This document shows positions 26,658-34,859 of a stretch of DNA of 64,000 bases, piece by piece. Under the pieces are notes generated by a model. It had not been told where the DNA came from and made no database searches. It was given only the letters and a program-made list of their open reading frames with translations. Positions within the stretch are counted from its first letter, which is position 1, and each line of letters starts with the position of its first letter. The DNA comes from CAVZTA01 sp963778025 (lineage in GTDB: Bacteria; Chloroflexota; Limnocylindria; Limnocylindrales; CSP1-4): contig CAVZTA010000017.1 in NCBI GenBank assembly GCA_963778025.1, positions 1 through 64,000 on the forward strand, in the 5' to 3' direction. The position numbers and the translations under genes were made by a program.

Positions 26658-26927
26658 TCAGCGGGGCAGCGCGGCCATACGGCGGCCGCACGTGGGGCAG
26701 TCGTTCAGATCCTTCTGGGCGGGCTGATCGCACCAGTTGCAGAAGCGAAGCGTTTCCACGGCCCATGGCAGGCTTGACTTCGACGGCGGGAGCGGCAGCA
26801 CCTTCCCGACCACTTCGAGCGCTTCGCCCGTGTCCTGGTCGGTGTAGATCCTGCCCGGCTCGGCGGCGAGCAGCAGCTCACGACCCGTAGACGGCGCGCG
26901 CAGGCGATAGAGCTGACCCTCGGACAT
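26658..26927 (-). CDS. Small zinc-ribbon protein
   Basis: An 89-residue protein with a C-terminal double-CxxC zinc ribbon (CNWCDQ and CPTCGRRM, residues ~68-85). The N-terminal part (YRLRAPSTGRELLLA, GRIYTDQDTGEALEVVG) is beta-rich and unassigned. ATG at 26927 is preceded 8 nt upstream by TACGCT on the same strand, fitting the leaderless pattern. It is divergent from the glycosyltransferase gene across 43 bp. Confidence 0.6.
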   Translation of the reverse strand: MSEGQLYRLRAPSTGRELLLAAEPGRIYTDQDTGEALEVVGKVLPLPPSKSSLPWAVETLRFCNWCDQPAQKDLNDCPTCGRRMAALPR

Positions 26928-26970
26928 CGGCGCAGAGCGTAGCAACGGCATCGGCGTACCGTGTCTGTCT

Positions 26971-28459
26971 GTGCGCGTGCTCATCTTCCACGGCTACCTG
27001 CTGCGCGGGACCGGCTCGAACGTCTACAACGCGGAACTCGGCGCGGCGTTCGTGCGCGGCGGTCACGAGGTGCACATGCTCTGCCAGGAGGCCGATCCGC
27101 TCTCGCTGGAGTGGGTGGACGCCGTCGGGGACTGGGACACCGGCGAGCTGCGCGTCACGGCCCGGGAGGAACCGGTGCGCGCGACCGTCTACCGACCCGC
27201 CATCGGCCGGGTGCTGCCGTTGTACGTCGCCGATCGCTACGAGGGCTTCGACGCGAAGCCGTTCCAGGATCTGAGCGACGCCGAGCTCGAGCACTACATC
27301 GACGCCAACGTGGCGGCGGTCCGCGACGTGGTCGCGCGGGCGCGACCGGACGTCGCCCTGGCGAACCACCTCGTGATGGGGCCGCTGATCCTCGCGCGCG
27401 CGCTCGGGGGCGAGGTCCCGTATGCGGTCAAGGTCCACGGCAGCGATCTCACGTTCACCGTGGGCCCGTACCCACGCTTCCGCCCGCACGCGGCCGAGGG
27501 AGCCGAGCGGGCGAATGGCCTGCTGGTCGGCTCCCGGCACACGGCGGAGCAGCTGTGGGGCGAGCTGGACGATCCGGCGCTGGCGGCCAAGACGCGGCTG
27601 GGGCCGCCCGGGGTGGACGTCGCACGCTTCACGCCCGGTCCGGGCGATCTGCGCGGCCTGCGGGAGCGCCTGGATGGGACGGCGCCGACGACGGGCTCCT
27701 CGTTCGCGCGCGACCCACAGGAGGCCGTGGCGGCGCTGGACGCGGTCTCAGGAAGGCGACCGGCTGATCGTCTATGTCGGCAAGCTGATCGCCACCAAGG
27801 GCGTGGAGCTGTTGCTGGCGGCCTTCCCGTCGGTGCTCGCGCGCGAGCCGCGGGCGCGCCTGGTGATCGTCGGCTTCGGCGCGTTCCGGCCCGGGCTGGA
27901 GGCGCTCGTGGCGCAGCTCGACGCGGGCGACGTGGCGGCGGCGCGGGCCACGCGCGCCGAGGACGGGCGCGAGCTACCGCAGCTCGCGGCGTTCCTGGAT
28001 GCGGTCGGCGACGACTACCCGCCGGCGCGGATCGGCGACCGCGTGCACTTCGCCGGGCGGCTGGACCACGATGAGCTCACCGCGTTGCTGCCGGCCGCCG
28101 AGGCGATGGCGGTCACCTCGACCGCGCCCGAGGCGTTCGGGATGGTCGCCGCGGAGGCCGCCGCGTGCGGCGCGCTGCCGGTGGTGGCCGACCATTCGGG
28201 CCTGGGCGAGGTGGCACGGACGCTGCGCGAGGCGGTCCCGGAGGCGGCGCGCGGGTGGCTGTCCTTCGCGCTCGGCGACACCTCGGTGGTGGAGCTGGCG
28301 GACGCGCTCTCGGGCTGGCTGTCGGCGCCGGAGGACCTGCGCGCCCGCACGCGCGAGACGATCGTGCGCGTGACCCGCGAGCACTACTCGTGGGACGGCG
28401 TCGCGCGCACCGTCATCGCGGCGGCACAGGGCGAGCTGGACGACCTACCGACGGTCTGA
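26971..28459 (+). CDS. Family 4 glycosyltransferase (one frameshift)
   Basis: A GT-B glycosyltransferase, about 495 residues when the frame is restored. The N-terminal domain has the GT4-type HGYLLRGTGSNVYNAELG loop and KVHGSDLTFTV; the C-terminal domain has DRLIVYVGKLIATKGVELLLAA and the donor-sugar site TSTAPEAFGMVAAEAAACGALPVV with the conserved E-x7-E. The frame changes between about 27735 and 27755 by one extra base just before EGDRLIVYVG. The donor and acceptor are unknown. Start GTG lies 8 nt after TACCGT. The end overlaps the convergent MFS gene by 47 nt. Confidence 0.85.
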
Positions 28460-29609
28460 CGTGCCAGGCCGCGGTCGCGAGCGCGACGACCGCGATGCCG
28501 GCGGCGTAGACCGTCACGGCGGTTGAGAGCGAGACGACGAGCGTCATCAGGCCGATCGACATCACCGATGTCGCCACGCCCAGGTAGATCAGCGTGTAGA
28601 AGGCGGCGTTGACCGCTCCGCGCCGGTCGGGCGGCGCGGCGAGGTTGATCTGCCCCTGCGCGGCGAGGATGGCGAGCCCATGGCCCGCGCCGCTCAGCAC
28701 GCCGGCCACGATCAGGAGGGCGAGGCTGTTCGCCGGGAACGCGAGCACCAGCGCGACGAGCCCCGCCGCCAACAGCAGCAGGCCGACGGCCTGATCGCGC
28801 GCGTGCGCCGGCGGGCGCTTGCGGACGGCGATCTGCGCGGCGCATGACGTCGCCAGCATCGTCCCGCTCACCGCGCCCAGCAGCGCCAGGTTGCTCGTGT
28901 CGAGCAGCTCGCCCGCATACGACGGCACCACGGACAGAAACGTCGAAGCCACGGCCCACACCGCCGCCCCCGTCAGGCTCGCCCGCAGGAACAGCGTCCG
29001 GATCTCTGCCGGCACGCTGGGCTTCACCAACTTAAAGGGGCCTGGCCCCTTTATCTTCGCCGCGGGTTCCGGGATGGCGAGGGCGGAGATGGTCGCGGCC
29101 ACGCCGAAGAGGGCGAACAGGGCGAACGGGAGGACGAGCCGGTGGGGGGCCCATTGGGCCAGCATCCCGGCGATCACGGGGCCGGAGCCGCTGCCGCCGG
29201 CCTGGGCCAGGGAGGTGAACAGCGCGGCGCGCTCCTCCTGGGGAGCGGGGTCGAGCTCGACGAGCGCCGCGGCCGCCGCGCCGGCGACCATCCCCACGGC
29301 CACGCCCTGCAGCGAGCGCGCCGCGAACAGCCACGGCAGGCTCTGCGCGGCGGCGAACGTGACCAGGCCCACCGTCGCGGTGGCGAAACCGGCGGCCATC
29401 ACGCGGCGGCGGCCGAATCGGTCCGAGAGCTGGCCGAACACCAGCAGCGACGGTGCCAGCACGATCATGTAGGTGGCGAAGACGACCGTGAGCACCGCGC
29501 TCGAGAACCCGAACTCGCGCTCGTAGACGGCGTACAGCGGCGTGGCCAGATTCGCCCCCGCCATGGTCGCGAACCAGGCGATCGCCACCACCAGGAAGGG
29601 CACGCGCAT
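28413..29609 (-). CDS. MFS transporter
   Basis: A 398-residue, ~12-helix major facilitator. Helix 1 begins FLVVAIAWFATMAGANLATPLYAVY and the loop 2-3 signature is FGQLSDRFGRRRVM, typical of drug-exporter-like MFS. The central cytoplasmic loop contains IKGPGPFKLVK, encoded by a perfect 21-bp palindrome (29033-29053), see separate entry. ATG at 29609 is preceded 8 nt upstream by TAGGCT. Substrate unknown. Confidence 0.85.
   Translation of the reverse strand: MRVPFLVVAIAWFATMAGANLATPLYAVYEREFGFSSAVLTVVFATYMIVLAPSLLVFGQLSDRFGRRRVMAAGFATATVGLVTFAAAQSLPWLFAARSLQGVAVGMVAGAAAAALVELDPAPQEERAALFTSLAQAGGSGSGPVIAGMLAQWAPHRLVLPFALFALFGVAATISALAIPEPAAKIKGPGPFKLVKPSVPAEIRTLFLRASLTGAAVWAVASTFLSVVPSYAGELLDTSNLALLGAVSGTMLATSCAAQIAVRKRPPAHARDQAVGLLLLAAGLVALVLAFPANSLALLIVAGVLSGAGHGLAILAAQGQINLAAPPDRRGAVNAAFYTLIYLGVATSVMSIGLMTLVVSLSTAVTVYAAGIAVVALATAAWHVRPSVGRPARPVPPR
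29033..29053. repeat. Perfect palindrome inside the MFS coding sequence
   Basis: Two 10-bp arms, TAAAGGGGCC and GGCCCCTTTA, flank one T. It encodes IKGPGPFK in the loop between the two six-helix halves. The AT-flanked GC core looks unlike the surrounding codons and resembles a dispersed short palindromic repeat; no second copy occurs in this window by eye. Confidence 0.7.
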
Positions 29610-29654
29610 GACACCGCAGCCTATGCGGCGGCCCCCCTCGTCCCCGCGTCAGGT

Positions 29655-29660
29655 TAGGAT
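29655..29660 (+). promoter_or_regulatory. Putative -10 box of the cytochrome c-cupredoxin gene, leaderless
   Basis: TAGGAT ends 7 nt before ATG 29668. The alternative in-frame ATG at 29659 overlaps the box, so 29668 is the more likely start. Confidence 0.45.
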
Positions 29661-29667
29661 GCCGCGC

Positions 29668-30405
29668 ATGAGGAGAGAGCTGGCGCTGATCGTCGGGGTG
29701 ATTTCGGCTTCGTTGGGCCTCGCTGGCTGCCAGCTCAAGGACTCGGGCGACAACGTCGTCAACGGCAAGATCCTCTTCGCCGAGAACTGCGGCACGTGCC
29801 ACGTGCTCGAGCGCGCCGGGGCGAAAGGCACGACGGGGCCGAACCTGGATGCCGCGTTCCGTCAGTCCCGCGTGGACGGGCTGGGCGAGAGCACGTTCCA
29901 GGGCGTCGTCCTCGGACAGATCATGCACCCCAACCGTAACCCTCAGCTCAACCCTGAGAATCCGCGCGAGACGACCCCGCAGATGCCCGCGAACATCGTC
30001 ACGGGCCAGGACGCGCGCGACGTCGCCGCCTACGTCGCCTACGCCGCCGGCAAGCCCGGCAAAGACGGGGGCCGCCTCGCCGCCGTCGGCGTCTCCCAAG
30101 CCGAAGGCACCGCCGAGGTCAAGAACGGCGTCCTGGACATCCCGGTCGCCGCCCGCGGCCTCGCCTACAAGTTCGCCGACGCCAAAGCGCCTGCCGGCAG
30201 CGTTGAGGTCACGTCCGAGAACCCGCAGAGCACCCAACACAACATCGCCATCGAAGGCGCCGGCGTAGACGAGAAGGGCGAGGTCGTCACCTCCGGCGGC
30301 ACGTCCAAGGTCACGGCCGACCTGAAGCCGGGCGAGTACACGTTCTACTGCTCCGTCCCAGGCCACCGCGCCGGCGGCATGGAAGGCAAGCTCACCGTCG
30401 AGTAG
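29668..30405 (+). CDS. Lipoprotein fusing cytochrome c and cupredoxin domains
   Basis: A 245-residue membrane-anchored electron carrier. The signal MRRELALIVGVISASLGLAG ends in lipobox LAGC. A mono-heme cytochrome c domain follows, with CGTCH at about residue 43 and a distal Met in TPQMPANIV. The C-terminal ~100 residues form a plastocyanin/azurin-like fold with copper ligands His in STQHNIAI, and Cys, His and Met in FYCSVPGHRAGGMEG. Carrying both redox centres in one chain, it could pass electrons to the nearby cytochrome oxidases. It stands alone on the plus strand, convergent with nhaA across the large palindrome. Confidence 0.88.
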   Translation: MRRELALIVGVISASLGLAGCQLKDSGDNVVNGKILFAENCGTCHVLERAGAKGTTGPNLDAAFRQSRVDGLGESTFQGVVLGQIMHPNRNPQLNPENPRETTPQMPANIVTGQDARDVAAYVAYAAGKPGKDGGRLAAVGVSQAEGTAEVKNGVLDIPVAARGLAYKFADAKAPAGSVEVTSENPQSTQHNIAIEGAGVDEKGEVVTSGGTSKVTADLKPGEYTFYCSVPGHRAGGMEGKLTVE

Positions 30406-30429
30406 CGCCGCGGCGCTTAGATTCTCGAG

Positions 30430-30945
30430 GCGCCGAGCCCGGGGTCGGGCTCAGAACGGCAGCATCGAGGGGGAAGGGAACGGCGTTTCCGGCGCGCGGC
30501 GCGAACACCGGGGTCCGGGCTGCGCATGGCACCGTCGGGTTGGCGTGCCGCTCTCAGTCGAGTTACGGCCACTGACAGTTCGTGGGGCGCCGCGCTCGTC
30601 CGTCGGCCTCCTGCGGATCTCGTGGAAACGAACACGCGTCGGGGAGGGGTGAGGAACAGACGTCACCCAGGAGGACGCGTCTGTTCCTCACCCCCTTTGT
30701 TCCAAGCGCGGTCACGCTCGACCCTGGTCGTTTGGACGTGGAGGCGCACGAAGCGACCACAACCGCTCCTCGCGATTTCCGGTGCCCGTAACTTGTCCGA
30801 GAGCGGCACGCCAAGAGTTCTCGCCACGCCGGGCTCGGAGGCGCTCAGCGCAGGCGCGCGGCGGAAACGCCGCTCCCTTCGCCCCTCGGTGGCCGCCGTT
30901 CCGAACCACGCTCCGAGCCCAGCGCGCGGAAACGTGAACGCCACG
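30430..30945. repeat. Large imperfect inverted repeat (~250-bp arms) between convergent genes
   Basis: This 540-bp gap has no credible gene. Its two halves are diverged reverse complements of each other, centred near 30,675. Matching blocks: 30454-30497 with 30855-30902 (sharing GGCGTTTCCG and GAACGGC); 30540-30555 with 30799-30814 (16 bp identical, TTGGCGTGCCGCTCTC); and apex arms 30646-30662 and 30678-30694 (17 bp identical, GGGGTGAGGAACAGACG) around a 15-nt loop. Block centres agree within about 8 bp, so arm spacing is conserved. ORFs in it are mirror artefacts with no recognisable protein. A T-rich end (CCCCCTTTGTT) follows the right apex arm. Confidence 0.85.
30646..30694. terminator. 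Apex hairpin of the large inverted repeat, possible bidirectional terminator
   Basis: A perfect 17-bp stem with a 15-nt loop lies between two convergent genes. Forward transcripts would run into CCCCCTTTGTT after the stem. It could terminate transcription from both sides, though 240-250 bp from each stop codon. Confidence 0.4.
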
Positions 30946-30947
30946 CC

Positions 30948-33191
30948 CTAGGGGCGCGAGTTGGCCGCCAGGAGGATCGAGCGGCGCAGCAGGTAGGCGC
31001 GGGAGATGACGTCGCGGAGCTCGAGGTCCGCCGCGAGCGCCTCGCCGAAGCGCTCCGCGGGGACGACGACGACCTCGCCGTCACGGGCTCCGACCGGGGT
31101 CGTGAGCAGCGTCTCGCCGCGCAGCAGCGCCAGCTCGCCGATGAAGCTGCCCGGACCGTGGACGCGGCCGACGTGCCCGTCGACGACCAACGCGACCGCC
31201 CCGCTGACCACGACGACGAAGTCCGCGGCCTCGGCCCCCGGCTCGAACAGGGGCGCTCCGACGGTGATCCTCCGCCGCTCGCCGAACCCGGCCAGCGTGT
31301 CGATCTGCGCGCCGGACAGGCGTGGGAAGGCGTCGTCCGGAGGCTGCTCGGTCAGGTCGTCGAGGTCCAGGCCCGGCGCGACGTAGTCCGACGGGATCCG
31401 CGGACGCTCGCTCACCGGGCGCTCCGGCGCCCGGGGCGGCGGTGCCGCGCCGCCGGTGAGGGCCGCGGCAAGCGTGTCGGCGTCGTAGCGCCCGAGCAGC
31501 CGGCGGCCGTTGACGAAGAACGTCGGCGTGCCCTCGGCGCCACTGGCCTGGGCGCTCGCGACCTCGGCGCGCACGCGCGGGGCGTGGTCACCCGAGCCGA
31601 GCGAACGGGTGAAGCGCTCGACGTCGAGTCCGAGGGCGCTCGCGTGGTCGACGAGGTCGCCGGGTTCGAGCGCATCCTGGTGGGCGAACAGCCGGTCGTG
31701 CATCTCCCAGAACGCGCCCTGCTCCGCCGCGGCCTCGGCGGCCTCCGCGGCCAGCTCGGCGTGCGCGTGGACCTCGGGCAGGGGCAGGTGGCGGAACACG
31801 TACCGCAGCTGGTCCCCGAAGCGCTCACGCAGCTCCTCGACCGCGCCGGTCGCGCGCCCGCAGAAGGGGCACTCGAAGTCGCCGTACTCGACCAGCGTGT
31901 ACGGGGCGTCGACCGGGCCGCGGATGTGGTCGCGCGCCGGGTCGACGTCCTGGTCGAGAACCATGATCGGCGCGTCCTCGCCTTCCTCGGCGCGCCACTT
32001 GTCGAGCGCGAAGACCGCCCACCCGACGAGCAGTGCCAGCAGCGAGGCGGTGAGGATGCCGATGCGGGCCTCGTCGGCCAGCAGCGGGGAGTCGAAGGCG
32101 AGGTCGGCCACGAACAGCGAGATCGTGAAGCCGATGCCGCCCAGCGCCGCGCCGCCCAGCAACTCGCCCTTGCGGATACGGCCGGGCAAGTGCCCGACGC
32201 CGAGGCGGACCGCGATCAAGCTGGTGAACCCGATGCCGACGAACTTGCCGACGACAAGGCCGGCGATCACGCCCCAGGTGACCGGGGAGGCGAACGCGCG
32301 CTCGAGCAGCTCGCCGTTGATCACCACGCCCGCGTTGGCGAGCGCGAACACCGGGACGATGAAGAAGCTCGACCACGGGTGCAGCAGCTCCGTGAGCCGC
32401 TCGTTGGGAGACACGGCGCGCTCCACCGACAGCTTGGCCGAGCGCGCGAGCTCCGGCAACGGTGATTGCCCGAAGGCGCGGGCGAGCGCACCGGCCTCGC
32501 GCACGTCCTCCGCGCGCGAGGCGTACGCGGGCACGAGCAGGCCCAGGACCACGCCGGCGAGGGTGGGGTGGATGCCCGACTCGACCATCGCCACCCACAA
32601 GATGAGGCCCACCACCAGGTAGAACGGCCCGCGGAACACCTTCACGCGGCTGACCAGGGCGATCGCCACCACGCACGCGGCGGCGATGACGATCGGCAGG
32701 ATGGTGACGTCGTCGGAATAGAAGACGGCGATCGCCAGCAGCGCGCCGATGTCGTCCACGACCGAGAGCGAGAGCATGAAGACGCGCAGGTGCGCCGGGA
32801 ACGCGGGCCCGACCACCGCGAGCGCGCCGAGCACGAACGCGGTGTCCGTGGCCATCGCGATACCCCAGCCGCGCGCGGCCTCCCCGCTCGGGTTGAACGC
32901 CAGGTACACCAGCGCGGGCGCCACCAGGCCGGCGATCGCGCCCAGGGCCGGGATCGTGAAGCGCGTGCGGTCGGTCAACTCGCCCATCGAGAGCTGCCGT
33001 CGCAGCTCGAGGCCGATGACGAAGAAGAACAGCACCATCAGGCCGTCGTTGACCCAGTGGCGCAGGTCGTGGTCGTAGTCGAAGAAGTCGCCGATGCTGA
33101 TGGCGATGTGCAGGCCCCAGAGGTCCTCGTAGAGCCCCGACAACGGGGAGTTCGCCCACACGAGCGCGAGGATCGTCGCCCCGAGCAGCAA
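30948..33191 (-). CDS. nhaA: NhaA Na+/H+ antiporter fused to DsbA-like thioredoxin and cyclic-nucleotide-binding domains
   Basis: At least 747 residues in three modules. NhaA: ~11 helices with LFFFVIGLELRR, MATDTAFVLGAL, VVDDIGALLAIA (the ion-binding Asp pair) and ANAGV. DsbA/thioredoxin fold: VEYGDFECPFCGRA (CPFC near residue 443) to GTPTFFVNGRRLLG. C-terminal cNMP-binding-like beta-roll from ~620 (GAPLFEPGAEAADFVVVVSGAV, GSFIGELALLRG). The first legal start is TTG 33191, but the NhaA frame continues 30 codons upstream (FVGQFAAPLRAYLHTETGSAG) to ATA at 33281, where an ATG is expected. So either ATA is the start or one base is wrong. Confidence 0.85.
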   Translation of the reverse strand: MLLGATILALVWANSPLSGLYEDLWGLHIAISIGDFFDYDHDLRHWVNDGLMVLFFFVIGLELRRQLSMGELTDRTRFTIPALGAIAGLVAPALVYLAFNPSGEAARGWGIAMATDTAFVLGALAVVGPAFPAHLRVFMLSLSVVDDIGALLAIAVFYSDDVTILPIVIAAACVVAIALVSRVKVFRGPFYLVVGLILWVAMVESGIHPTLAGVVLGLLVPAYASRAEDVREAGALARAFGQSPLPELARSAKLSVERAVSPNERLTELLHPWSSFFIVPVFALANAGVVINGELLERAFASPVTWGVIAGLVVGKFVGIGFTSLIAVRLGVGHLPGRIRKGELLGGAALGGIGFTISLFVADLAFDSPLLADEARIGILTASLLALLVGWAVFALDKWRAEEGEDAPIMVLDQDVDPARDHIRGPVDAPYTLVEYGDFECPFCGRATGAVEELRERFGDQLRYVFRHLPLPEVHAHAELAAEAAEAAAEQGAFWEMHDRLFAHQDALEPGDLVDHASALGLDVERFTRSLGSGDHAPRVRAEVASAQASGAEGTPTFFVNGRRLLGRYDADTLAAALTGGAAPPPRAPERPVSERPRIPSDYVAPGLDLDDLTEQPPDDAFPRLSGAQIDTLAGFGERRRITVGAPLFEPGAEAADFVVVVSGAVALVVDGHVGRVHGPGSFIGELALLRGETLLTTPVGARDGEVVVVPAERFGEALAADLELRDVISRAYLLRRSILLAANSRP

Positions 33192-33295
33192 CCCGGCGCT
33201 GCCGGTCTCCGTGTGCAGGTAGGCGCGCAGCGGTGCCGCGAACTGACCGACGAACTCGCGCCGGGACGGAGGCTGCGTTATGTCGGGCGGGGTTG

Positions 33296-33409
33296 CTATA
33301 GCGCCTGGATGATCAACGTCACCGCGAACACGACAGCGGCCACAGCGAGCACGTAGAGCAGGACGCGAAAGGCGTCCCGCTCATGTTTCAGTGGATTGAA
33401 CCCGCTCAA
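33296..33409 (-). CDS. Membrane microprotein of the cytochrome oxidase operon, 37 residues
   Basis: TTG to TAG encodes a short basic N-terminus (SGFNPLKHERDAFR) and one transmembrane helix (LLYVLAVAAVVFAVTLIIQAL). Its start overlaps the ctaE stop (TTGA), so it is co-translated with it. It is probably a small accessory subunit of the oxidase. Confidence 0.6.
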   Translation of the reverse strand: MSGFNPLKHERDAFRVLLYVLAVAAVVFAVTLIIQAL

Positions 33410-34026
33410 ATGATGTAGACCGTCAGGTACACGACGATCCACATGACGTCGACGAAGTGCCAGTAGATGCCCGGCACTTCCATGCCCAGATGGTGCCCCG
33501 ACGAGAAATGGCCGCGGAACGCGCGGATCGTGACGAACGCGAGCAACATCAGGCCGATCGAGACGTGCGCGCCGTGAAGGCCCGTGAGGCCGTAGAAGAT
33601 CGTGCCCTGCGCGTGGTCCTGCGGCGCGAAGCCGATGTGGACGTACTCGTTGATCTGGATGAAGAGGAACGTGAGGCCGAGCAGGAACGTCGCGACCATG
33701 CCGAGTTGCAGGCCCAGGCGGTTGTCCTTGCGGATCGCCTCCTGCGCGTAGTGCAGCGTGAACGACGAGCTGACGAGGATCGCGGTGTTGAAGCCCGCGA
33801 TCAGCTTCGGCAGATGGTCACCCTCCGCCGGCCACTCGGCTCCGCCCACGACCCGGATGAAGAAGTAGGCCGTGAAGAACGCCCCGAAGACCATGATCTC
33901 CGAGATGATGAAAAGCATCATCCCGAGCGTCGCGGGGTCCACGCGCGAGGAGCGGTGGGCCTCGGGAGGCCCGTGGTGGTGCTCGTCCTCGTGGTGGGCG
34001 GAGCCCAGGTGCGCGGTGGCTGCCAC
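33406..34026 (-). CDS. ctaE: Cytochrome c oxidase subunit III
   Basis: A 206-residue subunit III with about five helices; it stabilises the catalytic subunits. A His-rich N-terminus (HHEDEHHHGPP) is followed by MLFIISEIMVFGAFFTAYFF, AQGTIFYGLTGLHGAHV and the C-terminal GIYWHFVDVMWIVVYLTVYI, all family marks. It is the only subunit III in the window although there are two subunit I/II pairs. The start abuts the stop of the UspA-like gene. Confidence 0.93.
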   Translation of the reverse strand: MAATAHLGSAHHEDEHHHGPPEAHRSSRVDPATLGMMLFIISEIMVFGAFFTAYFFIRVVGGAEWPAEGDHLPKLIAGFNTAILVSSSFTLHYAQEAIRKDNRLGLQLGMVATFLLGLTFLFIQINEYVHIGFAPQDHAQGTIFYGLTGLHGAHVSIGLMLLAFVTIRAFRGHFSSGHHLGMEVPGIYWHFVDVMWIVVYLTVYII

Positions 34027-34857
34027 CTACGCCTCCGCCGATTGGGTCGCGCGGGTCTCGATGTGCTCGACCGGCAGGTCCGTCGAGTCGCGCACGCGTT
34101 CGACGAGCTTGTCCTTGATCCACTGCGACGTGTCCCCGGGGAGCGTCGAGATGAGGATGTCGTGCACGTAGAAGTACTGGACGGCGTTCATGATCGCCGT
34201 GTAGGGATCGGGGTCGCCGATCATGCCCGCGGCGATGATGCCGGCGTCGTCGAGTGAGGCGAGCAGCCGCCGGCCGCGCTGGCGGGCCTCGCGGACGCGA
34301 TGGCCCTGCCGACCGTCCTGCGGGACGATCAGGATGATGCGGGCCGGCTTGTCGCCTTCCTCCGCGATCGCCTTCAGCCGCTCCACCAGCTCGGGCGAGG
34401 CGCTCGTCAGGTTGGCCACCACGAGCGTGACGTCGAACGGCAGGCCGTCCTTGTCGACGTCGACGATCACGTGCTCGACCGGCACGCCCGTCTCTTCCTC
34501 GAGCCGCTCGACGAGATCTCGCTTGACCCACGAGGACGACTCGACCGGCTTGGTGCCGACGATGATCTCGTCGATCGGCTGCGCGCGGAAGGCGTCCATG
34601 GCGGCGTTGAACGGGTCCGTGTCGCCCACCTCGCCGTCACCGACGGCGCCGAGGTCGCGGATGTACTCGACGGCGAGCTCCATGCGGACCTGCGCGGAGT
34701 CACGCACCACGTCGTCGTAGATCACGTTGCCGTGGCGGGGGCGCGTCTGCGGGACCACGACGAAGAAGCGCGCGCCATCCTCGGCCTTCTCCTTGATGCG
34801 GTCCAGGAGCGCCCCACCGGCGATCGTCTCGTTGGCGAGGATGAGCACCGTCGGCAC
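34027..34857 (-). CDS. Tandem universal-stress-like domain protein in the oxidase operon
   Basis: A 276-residue soluble protein made of two similar halves. Each has a hydrophobic beta strand (VLILANETI; VTLVVANLTS), a VVVPQ/LIVPQ strand and a GD.DP..A segment (GDTDPFNAAMDAF; GDPDPYTAIMNAV), then DEIIVGTKP/DILISTLP plus a W...DL..R helix. This layout resembles duplicated UspA/Rossmann-like folds, but the ATP-binding GxxG(S/T) motif is not seen. It sits between ctaD and ctaE with gaps of 0-2 bp, so it is made with the oxidase. Role unknown; a regulatory or assembly function is a guess. Confidence 0.6.
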   Translation of the reverse strand: MPTVLILANETIAGGALLDRIKEKAEDGARFFVVVPQTRPRHGNVIYDDVVRDSAQVRMELAVEYIRDLGAVGDGEVGDTDPFNAAMDAFRAQPIDEIIVGTKPVESSSWVKRDLVERLEEETGVPVEHVIVDVDKDGLPFDVTLVVANLTSASPELVERLKAIAEEGDKPARIILIVPQDGRQGHRVREARQRGRRLLASLDDAGIIAAGMIGDPDPYTAIMNAVQYFYVHDILISTLPGDTSQWIKDKLVERVRDSTDLPVEHIETRATQSAEA

Positions 34858-34859
34858 GA

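Noticed and set aside
30417..30951. Short ORFs on both strands of the 30.4-30.95 kb gap
   Set aside because: Similar peptides appear in mirrored positions because the DNA is an inverted repeat; none resembles a known protein.
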